64,000 bases of DNA from Coprococcus_C sp934318045 (GTDB taxonomy: Bacteria; Bacillota; Clostridia; Lachnospirales; Lachnospiraceae), in assembly GCA_934318045.1 (NCBI GenBank), contig CAKREY010000014.1:3865-67864 (forward strand), written 5' to 3'. Each line of letters starts with the position of its first letter. The first letter of the stretch is position 1. The notes beneath the pieces were generated by a model. It had not been told where the DNA came from, did not search any database, and saw only the letters and a list, made by a program, of their open reading frames with translations. Position numbers and translations under genes: made by a program. Below are positions 8,207 through 18,597 of the stretch, piece after piece.

Positions 8207-9007
8207 TTACAAACATCCCCCACTATTCTCTGAGAAGGGCAGGGCAACCTGCGTGATGTAGTCTTCTGTATGGTCTCCGCGGTTAGGAGGCCCTTCGAGA
8301 TAGATACAGCGGAATCCGCCGGCTGCCTGAATTTTATTTCCCTGTACATATGCCAGCAGGGCGTCAATCGCGGTATTGATTCCCTCGTAAGCGCCACGAT
8401 AGTAGATGCACAAGGCAGACGTTTCCGCAAACTCCATTCGCTCTTCACCCACAAAATCTTCCGAGACAGGGATGCAGCATAGCAGATCGAGTTCCTTGCA
8501 GGAGGAACCTATACGTATAGTAAACATGCGGCTTTTCAGGGACATTTTTCCTGTCCTGGCAGCGGCAATATAGGTATCCCGCAATTTGATGGCGGCGTCT
8601 TTCGCATCTGTACACTGGTATCTGCGGCAGAAACACACCTGCCCAGGCAGGCGGACGCGGTGCATGCTTAAGTCTCCCGGTTTTGCCGCGCGCAATTGAA
8701 GCAGATGGATGTTGCGGTCCAAGGTTGCCCGCAGATCCATGAGGCGGTCAAGATAGCGGTCAAGGTTTTCTGTATCATAGTAATATTCTCTGATTTCCGC
8801 CAGTGAAAGTCCCAGTGTCTGCAACGAGCGGATAGCACGAATCTGCGTCATATTATCCGCAGTATAATAGCGGTATCCGCTTGTTTCATCCTTGACTGCA
8901 GGTGTCAGCAGTCCCATCTCTTCATAGACAAGGATGGCTTTCCGTGTCACTCCCAAGATCTTGGCAATCTCACCGATTTTAAATAGATGCTCACTTTGTT
9001 TTTTCAT
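8207..9007 (-). CDS. MerR-family regulator with GyrI-like effector-binding domain
   Basis: 266-aa transcription regulator. Residues about 8-75 form the MerR winged helix (KIGEIAKILGVTRKAILVYEE, and SGYRYY), followed by a helical linker and a C-terminal BmrR/GyrI-type ligand domain. Such proteins twist promoters with an over-long spacer to activate them, usually on binding a small hydrophobic ligand. The start at 9007 follows GGGGAGG; a start 24 nt further upstream is less likely. A fitting operator lies in the divergent gap and faces the surface protein gene, so that gene is the likely target. Confidence 0.88.
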   Translation of the reverse strand: MKKQSEHLFKIGEIAKILGVTRKAILVYEEMGLLTPAVKDETSGYRYYTADNMTQIRAIRSLQTLGLSLAEIREYYYDTENLDRYLDRLMDLRATLDRNIHLLQLRAAKPGDLSMHRVRLPGQVCFCRRYQCTDAKDAAIKLRDTYIAAARTGKMSLKSRMFTIRIGSSCKELDLLCCIPVSEDFVGEERMEFAETSALCIYYRGAYEGINTAIDALLAYVQGNKIQAAGGFRCIYLEGPPNRGDHTEDYITQVALPFSENSGGCL

Positions 9008-9092
9008 AGAAAATCCTCCCCATAAAATCAAGTTTTTTCTGTAGATAACGCGAATTATCCGCGATTTCTGTCTGGAAAAATCGAATCTCCCA

Positions 9093-9123
9093 TTGACTTG
9101 TCCCTTAGGGGACGATTTAAAAT
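9093..9123 (+). promoter_or_regulatory. MerR-type promoter/operator with 19-bp spacer
   Basis: TTGACT (9093-9098) and TAAAAT (9118-9123) are 19 bp apart, the stretched spacing of MerR-activated promoters. The spacer holds the interrupted palindrome GTCCCTTAGGGGAC (9100-9113), typical of this regulator class. It points toward the surface protein gene; no equally good promoter faces the merR gene. Confidence 0.75.
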
Positions 9124-9204
9124 TATCATAACAGATTGTTCATAAGTTTACAAGAGTAGGGCACGCCTTACGTGAGGGTGCATTACAGTATAAGGAGAAT
9201 GCGT

Positions 9205-12200
9205 ATGAAAAAGAAAAATCGGATCAAAAAGGGAATCGCTGCCATGCTTACAGTGGTATTGACGTTTAGTATGACAGCGGGAATCATGCCGGGAAATGTA
9301 TTGCGCGTGCAGGCGGCAGATACAGGAAGCAAACCGGAGACAGTATATTATGCGACAAAAGATGAGCTGATGGATGGCACATTTGCGCCGGATGAAAATG
9401 GAAAAGCGAAGAAAATCGCGAAGCTGCAGTTTGGAAACCGCAAGGATGGAACAAGATGGCTGTCACAGAAATGGTATATCTTAGGTGCTGACAGCGGTGT
9501 GCAAGGAGATAACACGGTCCTTTTTGCTGCAGAGCCGATGGTTATAGGGTCACCGTTTAATAGTGACGGACGCGACCGGAATTATAAAACAGAAAGTGGA
9601 ACATATCAGAACGGTAATCCTACGACAGTATCTGCAAACCATTATGGAGCAAGCGAATTACGTGCGAGCATGCAGGCGATGGTTCAAAGCAGTTACAGTG
9701 AGGAGGAAACATATTTTACCCGGGAAGAAAAACGATTATTACAGAAAACTACGGTAACAACAACGGATATAAAGAACCAGAAAGATTACACGACTTCGGA
9801 TGAATTGTATGCGTTGAAGGGGGATGTTGGAGAGACAGTATTGCGCGCTGGAAGCAGAGATGACAAAGTGCTGGCTATGGATCCATATTGGCAGGATGGA
9901 AACTATTATAGTTTTTGGCTTCGATCAGCATCTGATTCCGGTAAGAAACCGGCTGTGAATATTGCGCGTATGCAGTCGCAGGTTGGATATTGTGATCAAA
10001 TCAATGCCTCGTATACGGGAACCTATGCGATACGTCCGGCGGCAAATCTAAATCTGAAAGAAGCGCTTTTTGCTTCGACAGCTGAAACGAGCAATGGAAC
10101 AGCACTGGATTTGAGTAAATATTATTATGATGCGATGACACTCAGACTCGATGGCAAAGCCAAGGGTATGGATATCGGAACTGTCGAGTACAATCCTGCG
10201 CAGGGTCTGATAAAAGCGGAGAAAGGAACGATAGGAAATCAATATGATAATCCGTATGGCGGCATGTATTGGGAAGATTCGTATGGAGATTCCTACTATC
10301 ATGTGAGTCTTGTAGTACAGGGAGGCGATGATGCCAATCCTTGGTGTTACAGCGAATATATTGAGGGCTTGGAATATGTAGACGTTGATGATATCCAGAA
10401 GGAATTAACGGAAAAAAATATTACGACAGAACCTGTTGATTTAAGCAAATGCAAAATCTGGCTGGAAACAACGGGCTGGTACTATAAATTAACTTACGCA
10501 GTGGAAGCGACAGAAACAACGGAAGATCTGGAAACGAAAATATCCAAGCTGAATGTTTGGGATATTGATGCACCGGTAGCTGGAGAGGCGTTGGATACTT
10601 CTTGTGAAATTTATACATCCGGTCTAACCACCAGAAATCCGGTTGTTACATGGACACCAAATCATACTACAGCAGAATATGACACAGCCTATACAACGAG
10701 TGTGACACTTGAGGCAAAGAAACATTATATATTTACGGATTCTGTGTTTAACAACGCTAATATAAGTAAGAAAAAAGCAAAAGTTACAAAAAACCCGGAC
10801 GGAACACTGACATTGACTTATACGTTCCCGAAGACAGCTTCCAACACACCGGCAGAACCGGAGCATACGCATTGTCTCTGTGGACGGGAAACTGCGGATG
10901 AGGGAGGCACGTCGCATACACACCAGACAGAGACCTGGACAGGCATAAGCAGTCTGGATGAAATCAAAGCAGCGGGCAAGTATTACCTGAAGAGTGATGT
11001 CAAACTGAAAGATACATGGAATATGAATATCGCTGGCGGAGTCTCACTCTGCCTGAATGGGCATAGCATCACCGGTGCAAATGGGAAATCCGTAATCAAA
11101 AACACACAGGATCTTCTGATTACAGACTGCCATAGCGGCAGCGGGGTCGGAACGATCACACATAAGTCAGGGGAAACAGGACGAGGAATCGAGAATAACA
11201 AGGGAACGTTCGTATTATATAATAGCTGTATCACCGGGAATACGGTTTCCGGTAAAGAAGAAGGCGGTGGAATCAAGAACACAGGCATCGTGCATTTGTT
11301 TGGAGAAGCCACAATCAAGGACAATGAGGCTGTAGCTGGCGGTGGTGTATGCAATGGCGGATTCGACGTACAAAACGAATTTTACATGCACGACGACAGT
11401 TCAATCACCGGGAATACTGCAACAGAAAGAAACGGCGGTGGTGTATATACTTATAATGGCATGTTCTCTATGGAAAACAATGCAGCAATTACTGGAAATA
11501 CCGCCCAAAGCCTTGGCGGTGGTGTATATTACAGTGGGCTTGGATCTTTCAAGATGAATGGCGGAAGCATCACCGGGAATAAATCATTCGCCGGAGTGCC
11601 GTATGGAGGCGGATTTTTCGCCAATGGTCCAAAGCCGGTGGAATTAAGCGGAAAAGTCATAATTACGGACAATACATATGGAACAAACGGAAAACCTGGA
11701 AATTATCATCAGGAAAGCGATTATATCATCCTTGCGAGTGGGCTTGTGGAAGGCTCGAAGATAGGTATAGGCATAAATCTTCAGCAGATACCGACAGAAG
11801 GAAATCCAATCATCCTTACAGATGCCGGAAGCAATCCGGCGTATTTCCAGGCAGATAGCGAAATCTACGAAATCATCACATCGGAAAATGCAGCAGCACT
11901 CGCAAAGAAAAAGAAGGTTGTTGCGCCAATGATCACGACACAGCCGCAGGAAGTAACGGTAAAAGCTGGTGAAACAGCGACATTTACAGTTGTGGCGGCA
12001 GGCACAGATCTGACCTACCAGTGGCAGATCGACAGACAGGATCAAAAGGGATTTGTGGATATCGAAGGTGCAACGGGCGCAAGTTATACGACAGGCAAGA
12101 CGGACGAGACCTGCAGTGGATTTAGGTATCGGTGTACAATCAGCAACTCCGCAGGGAATGTGAAAACTTATGCAGCAAAACTGACTGTGGAAGCTGTCGA

Positions 12201-15159
12201 ACAGCCACCGGCAGAACCGGAGCATAGACACTGTCTCTGTGGTCAGGAAACCGCGGAAGCGAATGTGTCGCATAATCATTCCACAGCTACTGACTGGACG
12301 GGCATAAGCAGTCTGGATGAAATCCGGACTGGCGGGAACTATTACCTGAAAAATGATATCAACCTTACCGATGCATGGGAGATGAATGTCGACGGATTTG
12401 TATTCCTTTGCCTGAATGGTCATACCATCACCGGTGCAGATGGCAAAGACGTCATCGTGAATAAGCAATCCCTGCTCATTACAGACTGTCACAGCGGCAG
12501 CGAGGTCGGAAAGATCACGCATAAGCCGGGGGAGACAGGACGAGGAATCCTTAATGAAGAAAGCGCATTCCTGGCTATGTATAATGGCTGTATCACAGGC
12601 AATACCGCAGCAACCGACAATGGCGGCGGCGTATGGAATAAAAGTAAATTTATGATGCTTGGCGGAAGTATCACCGGAAATTCTGCTACAAAGAATGCGG
12701 AATATAATGGATATGGTGGCGGTGTGTACAACTATGGATATGGTACAGATGTAACATGTAAGATAGAAGGAAATGCCGTAATCAGTAACAACTCTGCTTC
12801 CAACGGTGGCGGTATATGTAATTTCAACATACTGCTTATAGACGGACGTGCCACGGTCAAGGATAACAATGCGGTGAATGGCGGTGGTGTATGGAACGGC
12901 GGAAGTCCGGAAGATACAAGAGTTACAATGTCCGGGGACAGTTCTATCACCGGGAATACCGCAACATATGGCGGCGGCGGTGTATACACGTGTGAGGGCT
13001 ATTTTGGTATGGAAGGAAATGCCCGGATTGCAAGAAACTCTGTATCCGATGGCAGTGGTGGCGGAGTCTTCCACAGCGGAAACAGGTTTTCGATGGATGG
13101 AGGCAGTATCACTGAAAATACCGGTGGAGGTATATTTGTCAATAGCCGCAATGAAGTCCGTTTAAGAGGTAAAGTAACGATCACCGGAAATAAAGCAACG
13201 ACAGGTAGCAGCACGAAAGATGCAAATTATCATCAGGAAAGCAATCATGTGATTGAGGCGGATGAGCTTGCAGAAGGATCTATGATTGGCATAGAAGTCA
13301 GTTATGAAAGATATCCGGGAACAAAACCGACAATCATGACAAACCAGGGATGTAAACCGGAATATTTCAGCTCTGATAGCAAGAATTGCGCAATTGTTTT
13401 ATACGAAAATGCGGTGGCATTGTCTGAGATAAAATCTCCGGAGATTTCATCCCAGCCACAGGATGCAACGGTAAAAGCCGGTGAAAAAGCGACATTTACA
13501 GTGGAAGCGATAGGTACAGATCTGACCTATCAGTGGCAGATCGACAGAAATGATGGAACAGGATTTGTGAATATCGAAGGCGCAACGAGCGCAAGTTATA
13601 CGACAGGTGAGGTAGATGCGACGTGCAATGGATTTACGTATCGGTGTGTGATCAGAAATTCGCGGGATTTCGTGACGACGTTTGAAGCGAAACTGACGGT
13701 GGAAGATATCACACCACCACCGGCAAAGACGTATGAAATCATAGCGACAGCCGGCGCAAACGGAAGTATTTCTCCGAGCGGCATGGTGGCAGTCACAGAA
13801 GGAGAAAACCAGACATTTACGATCACAGCAGCAGAAGGTTACGAGATCGATTCTTTGAAGGTAGATGGTGCCACAGTGACGGTCGCTTCAAGTTATACGT
13901 TTGAGCACGTAACAGCAGCACATACGATAGATGTTACATTTCAGGCGATATCGTCGGAAAAAGATAAGCTTACGAGTATCACAGCACCAGCGGGAATCAC
14001 AGTTGCAAACAATACAGCATATGCAGATATGAATCTTCCGGCGCAGGTAAATATCGTGACCGAGAAGAACACAGTCAGCCAGGCAGCAGTCACATGGGAT
14101 ACATCGACGCCGGCAAGCGGAAGTTATGATCCGGCGGTTTTGACAGAGCAGACCGTGACATTGAATGGTACGGTGACCTGTCCGGAGGAACTCGATGCAA
14201 ATGGCGTGGCACTTACGACACGTATTACGATCACAATCAGTGCGGCAGGCATCGCCGGGGCACCGGAGGTATCGGTTGCAGAAGGAAGTTATACAGAAAA
14301 TCAGACGGTTACATTGACATCTACGACGGAGGGTGCAAAGATCTACTATACGACAGATGGAAGCGCACCGGAAGTGGTAAATGGAACGCCGGCTGGAACG
14401 ACAAAAGAATACAATGGACCGATTTCCATCACGGGAACGCAGGGACAGGAAGTAAAAACAACAGTTCGGGCAATTGCGATAAAATCAGGTATGCAAAATA
14501 GCGAAGAAAAAACATTTACATACACGATTGCAATTCCAAATCCGACACCGACACCAGACCCGGATCCGACACCAACACCGGACCCAGACCCGACACCAAC
14601 ACCGGATCCAGACCCGACACCAGATCCGACACCGACACCAGATCCGACACCAACACCGGACCCAACCCCGATGCCGGCACCACAATATTCGATTATCGAA
14701 GGTGCCAACAGTACATGGACACAGAGTACAGACGGAAGTCTTGTAATCCGTGGGGATGGCGATGCAGCCAAGTTTGTGAACGTGAAAGTGGATGGCGTGA
14801 TCGTAGATCAGTCAAATTACACGGTAACTGCCGGGTCGACCGTCGTGACATTTAAGCCGGATTATCTGAAGACACTGACAGTCGGAAGCCATACATTTGA
14901 GATGATATGGACAGACGGTACTGCAGGGACGAACTTTACGGTGGCACACCCTGCACCGGATACCAGCGTGAATACAGAAAGCAAACCGGCACAGGTAACA
15001 GACAATAAGAATAACGTTACGGAGGCAAAAGAAAAAGAGGAAGCACCGGCTGCGGATGGCCCGCTCACCGGAGATTCCGCGGATGTGGTACTCTGGGCGA
15101 CACTTCTTCTGGCATCCCTTGCAGGACTTGCAGGTATGCTTCGCAGACGGAAGCGGTAA
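9205..15159 (+). CDS. very large repeat-containing cell-surface protein
   Basis: 1984-aa secreted protein. Signal peptide 1-38 (cleavage after VQAA); a DUF6273-like region about 45-285 (WLRSASDS); two long repeats from about residues 553 and 1006, each with an HxHCLCG motif, a parallel beta-helix rich in GGGVY and SITGN, and an Ig-like domain (TYQWQIDR); an InlB/FIVAR-like repeat about 1509-1580; a bacterial Ig-like domain; a chitobiase C-terminal-like domain (YYTTDGSAPE) about 1682-1776; a Pro-Thr-Asp linker; and a C-terminal PLTGD motif, membrane helix and RRRKR tail, resembling a sortase signal. Start 9205 follows AAGGAG. It probably binds host or polysaccharide surfaces, but no enzymatic site is evident. 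The adjacent MerR operator suggests ligand-controlled expression. Confidence 0.88.
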   Translation: MKKKNRIKKGIAAMLTVVLTFSMTAGIMPGNVLRVQAADTGSKPETVYYATKDELMDGTFAPDENGKAKKIAKLQFGNRKDGTRWLSQKWYILGADSGVQGDNTVLFAAEPMVIGSPFNSDGRDRNYKTESGTYQNGNPTTVSANHYGASELRASMQAMVQSSYSEEETYFTREEKRLLQKTTVTTTDIKNQKDYTTSDELYALKGDVGETVLRAGSRDDKVLAMDPYWQDGNYYSFWLRSASDSGKKPAVNIARMQSQVGYCDQINASYTGTYAIRPAANLNLKEALFASTAETSNGTALDLSKYYYDAMTLRLDGKAKGMDIGTVEYNPAQGLIKAEKGTIGNQYDNPYGGMYWEDSYGDSYYHVSLVVQGGDDANPWCYSEYIEGLEYVDVDDIQKELTEKNITTEPVDLSKCKIWLETTGWYYKLTYAVEATETTEDLETKISKLNVWDIDAPVAGEALDTSCEIYTSGLTTRNPVVTWTPNHTTAEYDTAYTTSVTLEAKKHYIFTDSVFNNANISKKKAKVTKNPDGTLTLTYTFPKTASNTPAEPEHTHCLCGRETADEGGTSHTHQTETWTGISSLDEIKAAGKYYLKSDVKLKDTWNMNIAGGVSLCLNGHSITGANGKSVIKNTQDLLITDCHSGSGVGTITHKSGETGRGIENNKGTFVLYNSCITGNTVSGKEEGGGIKNTGIVHLFGEATIKDNEAVAGGGVCNGGFDVQNEFYMHDDSSITGNTATERNGGGVYTYNGMFSMENNAAITGNTAQSLGGGVYYSGLGSFKMNGGSITGNKSFAGVPYGGGFFANGPKPVELSGKVIITDNTYGTNGKPGNYHQESDYIILASGLVEGSKIGIGINLQQIPTEGNPIILTDAGSNPAYFQADSEIYEIITSENAAALAKKKKVVAPMITTQPQEVTVKAGETATFTVVAAGTDLTYQWQIDRQDQKGFVDIEGATGASYTTGKTDETCSGFRYRCTISNSAGNVKTYAAKLTVEAVEQPPAEPEHRHCLCGQETAEANVSHNHSTATDWTGISSLDEIRTGGNYYLKNDINLTDAWEMNVDGFVFLCLNGHTITGADGKDVIVNKQSLLITDCHSGSEVGKITHKPGETGRGILNEESAFLAMYNGCITGNTAATDNGGGVWNKSKFMMLGGSITGNSATKNAEYNGYGGGVYNYGYGTDVTCKIEGNAVISNNSASNGGGICNFNILLIDGRATVKDNNAVNGGGVWNGGSPEDTRVTMSGDSSITGNTATYGGGGVYTCEGYFGMEGNARIARNSVSDGSGGGVFHSGNRFSMDGGSITENTGGGIFVNSRNEVRLRGKVTITGNKATTGSSTKDANYHQESNHVIEADELAEGSMIGIEVSYERYPGTKPTIMTNQGCKPEYFSSDSKNCAIVLYENAVALSEIKSPEISSQPQDATVKAGEKATFTVEAIGTDLTYQWQIDRNDGTGFVNIEGATSASYTTGEVDATCNGFTYRCVIRNSRDFVTTFEAKLTVEDITPPPAKTYEIIATAGANGSISPSGMVAVTEGENQTFTITAAEGYEIDSLKVDGATVTVASSYTFEHVTAAHTIDVTFQAISSEKDKLTSITAPAGITVANNTAYADMNLPAQVNIVTEKNTVSQAAVTWDTSTPASGSYDPAVLTEQTVTLNGTVTCPEELDANGVALTTRITITISAAGIAGAPEVSVAEGSYTENQTVTLTSTTEGAKIYYTTDGSAPEVVNGTPAGTTKEYNGPISITGTQGQEVKTTVRAIAIKSGMQNSEEKTFTYTIAIPNPTPTPDPDPTPTPDPDPTPTPDPDPTPDPTPTPDPTPTPDPTPMPAPQYSIIEGANSTWTQSTDGSLVIRGDGDAAKFVNVKVDGVIVDQSNYTVTAGSTVVTFKPDYLKTLTVGSHTFEMIWTDGTAGTNFTVAHPAPDTSVNTESKPAQVTDNKNNVTEAKEKEEAPAADGPLTGDSADVVLWATLLLASLAGLAGMLRRRKR
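10861..13706 (+). repeat. long internal direct repeat in the surface protein gene
   Basis: Two units start at 10861 and 12220, a 1359-bp (453-codon) period. Some stretches are almost identical at DNA level, such as GGCATAAGCAGTCTGGATGA at both unit starts, while the beta-helix parts have diverged. The in-frame duplication may allow copy-number change by recombination. Confidence 0.8.
14535..14687 (+). repeat. Pro-Thr-Asp linker tandem repeat
   Basis: Short tandem repeats of CCGACACC and CAGACCCG-like units encode alternating PTPDP and PDPTP, a flexible spacer before the C-terminal anchor region. Copy number is likely to vary by slippage. Confidence 0.8.
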
Positions 15160-15202
15160 TTGTCGGAACCTGAAGAAATAAAATAGAATTTCGACTTGAG
15201 GG

Positions 15203-15239
15203 CAGGCACGCAGATTAGTGATCTGTGTGCCTGTTTTTT
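15203..15239 (+). terminator. intrinsic terminator of the surface protein gene
   Basis: Arms CAGGCACGCAGAT and ATCTGTGTGCCTG form a 13-bp stem (one G-T pair) with a 5-nt loop, followed by six Ts. Confidence 0.85.
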
Positions 15240-15341
15240 ATAGCGCATATGTGTGAAACCATGTGTGTTTTGTCGGAAAATCTATGGTACATGCCTTGCT
15301 GCGGGATTAAAAGGACAGGCATGCAAAAAGGGGGAAGAAAA

Positions 15342-17159
15342 ATGAGGAAGGACTTCGTTTTTCAAAAAATAAAAAATACGAAGACGATGACCATCGCGGT
15401 TTGTGGTGTGGTTATTGCGGCTTTGGTGCTGGAGTTCATTATATTGTATCTGGTGAATCTGCGGGATTTTAAAAGAACGTCCCAGATGCTTTTGATCCAG
15501 ACGATGGAAGTACTTGAGAAGAATGAAACCCGTGAGTTGGAAATGATGGAATCCATGAAGGAGGATTACAAAGTCCGGGTCAATGCGGTTGCCTATATCC
15601 TCGAAGCGAAGCCACAGGTCGAAACCGATCTGGATGAACTGAAAAAGATTGCAGCATTTATGTCTGTGGATGAGATCCATCTGCTAGACGAAAAAGGTGT
15701 TATTTTCGGAGGAACAAATCCGGAATACTATGGCTACAGTTTCGATTCGGGCGAACAGATGGGGTATTTTAAGCCCATGCTTCAGGATAAAAATTTGACG
15801 ATGTGTCAGGATGTCACGCCGAACACAGCCGAGGGACGCAGTATGATGTATGCAATTACCTGGAATGCTTTCGGCACGGAGATGATTCAGGTCGGCATAG
15901 AGCCAAAACGTCTGCTGAAGGAGATAAATCAGAACGAGATAGCGACTGTGGTTGCCGGTATGCCTATGTATGCCGGAGTAAATATATACGTGGCAGACAG
16001 AAAAACCGGAGAAATCCTTGGAAGCACGCAAAGCGCGGCGACAGGAAAAACACTGGAGAATTTAGGAATCGACGGGGATGACATATATGCGGATTCTGAT
16101 GACGTGACCATCCGTTACAGAAACATAGACGGTGTTCCGAACAGATGCTCATTTAAGCAGGAAGAAGACTATATCATAGGTGTTACGTGCAGCCTGATGG
16201 CAAATGTAAAGACCGATATTGTCATGATTGTGCTTATGGCGGTGTACATTGCCATTGCCGCAGGTGCGCTTTTGCGTATGTTCTCGAAGCTTGACCGTGT
16301 GAAACGCAGTGTGTATGTGGATGAACTGACGGGATGCTTTAACCGGAATGCATTTCAGGAGAATGTGGAAGGAGACTGGAAAGAGCCGGATATGGTATAC
16401 ATATCCATGGATGTAAACGGTTTGAAAAAAGTAAATGATACGTATGGACATGCGGCTGGCGATGAGCTGCTCCAGGGTGCTGCCGATTGCATGAGGAAGA
16501 GCTTTCATGGGTATGGAGAAGTATATCGGTTTGGCGGTGATGAGTTTGCAGCGGTTGTATTTGCAGACAACAGAAGACTTGGAAAGATTCTGGAAGATTT
16601 TAAGGAACGTATGAATGAATGGTCCGGAACGAAGGTTTCTGTTTTGTCGGTGTCTTATGGCTATGCGGAAAAATGTGAGCGGCAGTGGGAGAGTTTCGAG
16701 GCGCTTGCCGAGCTGGCAGATGAGAGGATGTATGCATGCAAGGCAGAACATTACAGCAGAAAAGGCGAGGACAGGCGGAAGCTGTGGGCTGCGCACAATG
16801 CGCTTACAAAGCTGTATACGAAAGCACTCATGGTAAATCTCACACAGGATTCTTACCAGATTATAAGTATTGATAAAGAGAACTTAAAGCAGGATGCACT
16901 CGCGGCAAATCATTCGGACTGGCTTATGAGATTTGCAAATTCGGACGAAATACATCCTGACGACCGGCAGGCATTTTTGCAAAAAACTTCGATTGAAAAT
17001 CTGAAAAGAAATATCGATGGTTCCGGAAAACCCTATAGCATTGTATATCGGAAGAAATATGGGGATACATATAAAAAAACAGTTATGGAGATTGTTGCGG
17101 CAGACGAGTATACCGATGACAACCAGGTATGTTATCTATGTGTACGGTGCCTTGAGTGA
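15342..17159 (+). CDS. membrane-bound diguanylate cyclase with C-terminal PAS-like domain
   Basis: 605-aa c-di-GMP synthase. A membrane helix near residues 16-40, an extracytoplasmic Cache-like sensor up to about 285, a second helix (IVMIVLMAVYIAIAAGALL), then a GGDEF domain with ELTGCFNRN and an intact FGGDEF motif, so it should be active. After the GGDEF domain about 125 residues resemble the PAS-like tail seen in other clostridial GGDEF proteins. The start is set by AAAAAGGGGG before ATG 15342; an in-frame frame from 15225 begins inside the preceding terminator. An EAL protein at 20268 could oppose it. Confidence 0.9.
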   Translation: MRKDFVFQKIKNTKTMTIAVCGVVIAALVLEFIILYLVNLRDFKRTSQMLLIQTMEVLEKNETRELEMMESMKEDYKVRVNAVAYILEAKPQVETDLDELKKIAAFMSVDEIHLLDEKGVIFGGTNPEYYGYSFDSGEQMGYFKPMLQDKNLTMCQDVTPNTAEGRSMMYAITWNAFGTEMIQVGIEPKRLLKEINQNEIATVVAGMPMYAGVNIYVADRKTGEILGSTQSAATGKTLENLGIDGDDIYADSDDVTIRYRNIDGVPNRCSFKQEEDYIIGVTCSLMANVKTDIVMIVLMAVYIAIAAGALLRMFSKLDRVKRSVYVDELTGCFNRNAFQENVEGDWKEPDMVYISMDVNGLKKVNDTYGHAAGDELLQGAADCMRKSFHGYGEVYRFGGDEFAAVVFADNRRLGKILEDFKERMNEWSGTKVSVLSVSYGYAEKCERQWESFEALAELADERMYACKAEHYSRKGEDRRKLWAAHNALTKLYTKALMVNLTQDSYQIISIDKENLKQDALAANHSDWLMRFANSDEIHPDDRQAFLQKTSIENLKRNIDGSGKPYSIVYRKKYGDTYKKTVMEIVAADEYTDDNQVCYLCVRCLE

Positions 17160-17271
17160 TCGCAGTTATGTATGATACGCAATGAGAAAGGAAGTTGTAT
17201 CAATGCTATCCTTTTTCAAAATACAAAATCACACGCCCGCTTTGCGAGAAAAAGTAAATAAGTGAATCACT

Positions 17272-18375
17272 TTAATACAATTTCTCGGTTTCGCAGATCG
17301 TGCCGCCGCCGACTACGACATCACCATCATATAAGACAACTGCCTGTCCCCTGGTGATCGCGCGCTGCGGTTCATCGAAGATGACTTCGATTCTTCCATC
17401 GGGAAGTGGATACACCGTCGCCGGTGCTTCCGTGTGACGATAGCGAACCTTCGCAGTGACGCGGATTGGCGTGTCGATTTGGCTGATGGAGATGAGGTTT
17501 ACATCATCTGCGACGAGACGCTTCGAGAAGAGATCTTCATTCCGCCCAAGGACGACCTGGTTTTTCTCTATATCGACATCCATGACATACATCGGCTCCT
17601 TCAAAGCAAGCCCGAGCCCTTTGCGCTGCCCGATCGTGTAACGGATGATACCTTTGTGGCGGCCTAAGACATTGCCTTGGACATCGACAAAATCCCCTTC
17701 CGGGTAAGTCTTGCACGCATGCTGTTCGATGAACTTCGCATAATTTCCGTCCGGCACAAAACAGATATCCTGGCTGTCGTGTTTTTTCGCATTCACAAAG
17801 CCGTGTGCTTCGGCGATGGCACGCGTCTCACTCTTCGGCATGCCGCCGAGCGGAAACTGTGTGTGTGCAAGCTGATCTTGTGTCAGAGAATACAACACAT
17901 AGCTCTGGTCTTTTGTCGGGTCAATCGCTTTTTTCAGAAGATAACGTCCGGTCTTCGCATCCTGTGTAATCTGTGCATAATGTCCGGTGACAACATAGTC
18001 AAGCCCGAGCTCCTGTGCGCGCTTGTAGAGATATTCAAATTTCAGATACCGGTTGCAATCGATGCATGGGTTCGGTGTGATGCCGCATTCGTAGCAGTGC
18101 ACAAACTTGTCCATGACACATTCCTGGAAATGCTCCTTGAAGTTCATGACATAGTAATCCATCCCGAGGGAGCGTGCAACCGCGCGGGCATCTTCCACGT
18201 CATCCAGGGAACAGCAGGTGTGTTCTTTGTTGATGACGATATCGTCGTTTTGATATAATTTCATCGTGGCACCGATGCATTCGTAGCCCTGCTCCTTCAT
18301 CAGGAAGGCTGCCACGCTGCTGTCGACGCCGCCGCTCATAGCAATCAATGCTTTTTTGTTTGTTGTTTCGTTCAT
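17272..18375 (-). CDS. mnmA: tRNA 2-thiouridylase MnmA
   Basis: 367-aa cytoplasmic enzyme that installs the 2-thio group on wobble U34 of Lys, Glu and Gln tRNAs using ATP and persulfide sulfur. The PP-loop SGGVDSSVA is at residues 15-23, catalytic cysteine C107 lies in NPCIDCN and the second cysteine C205 in DICFVPD; GHYAQI is also typical. Length is standard. It is transcribed alone on the minus strand, divergent from cysE. Nothing unusual. Confidence 0.95.
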   Translation of the reverse strand: MNETTNKKALIAMSGGVDSSVAAFLMKEQGYECIGATMKLYQNDDIVINKEHTCCSLDDVEDARAVARSLGMDYYVMNFKEHFQECVMDKFVHCYECGITPNPCIDCNRYLKFEYLYKRAQELGLDYVVTGHYAQITQDAKTGRYLLKKAIDPTKDQSYVLYSLTQDQLAHTQFPLGGMPKSETRAIAEAHGFVNAKKHDSQDICFVPDGNYAKFIEQHACKTYPEGDFVDVQGNVLGRHKGIIRYTIGQRKGLGLALKEPMYVMDVDIEKNQVVLGRNEDLFSKRLVADDVNLISISQIDTPIRVTAKVRYRHTEAPATVYPLPDGRIEVIFDEPQRAITRGQAVVLYDGDVVVGGGTICETEKLY

Positions 18376-18597
18376 GATCGGTTCCCAGCTTTCTTTTTTT
18401 ACTGATAACTTTTATCTGATCGTTTTCGAAAATCCCTTGGACTTTTTCCGGTTGTAATAGTATAGTATAGATATTGAAAATCATAAATAATATTGCACAT
18501 CCGGGCAATTCATTCATATCATACTATAATATGATTGAAGTGTCAAAAGCAATGAAACAAACGAAACAAACCCAAAAATTCATATTGGAGGCTGATT

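Noticed and set aside
11644..13074. 476-aa minus-strand frame inside the surface protein gene
   Set aside because: It lies antisense to a clear repeat protein, its product has no recognisable domain, and no ribosome site or promoter supports it; the repeats keep the opposite frame open.
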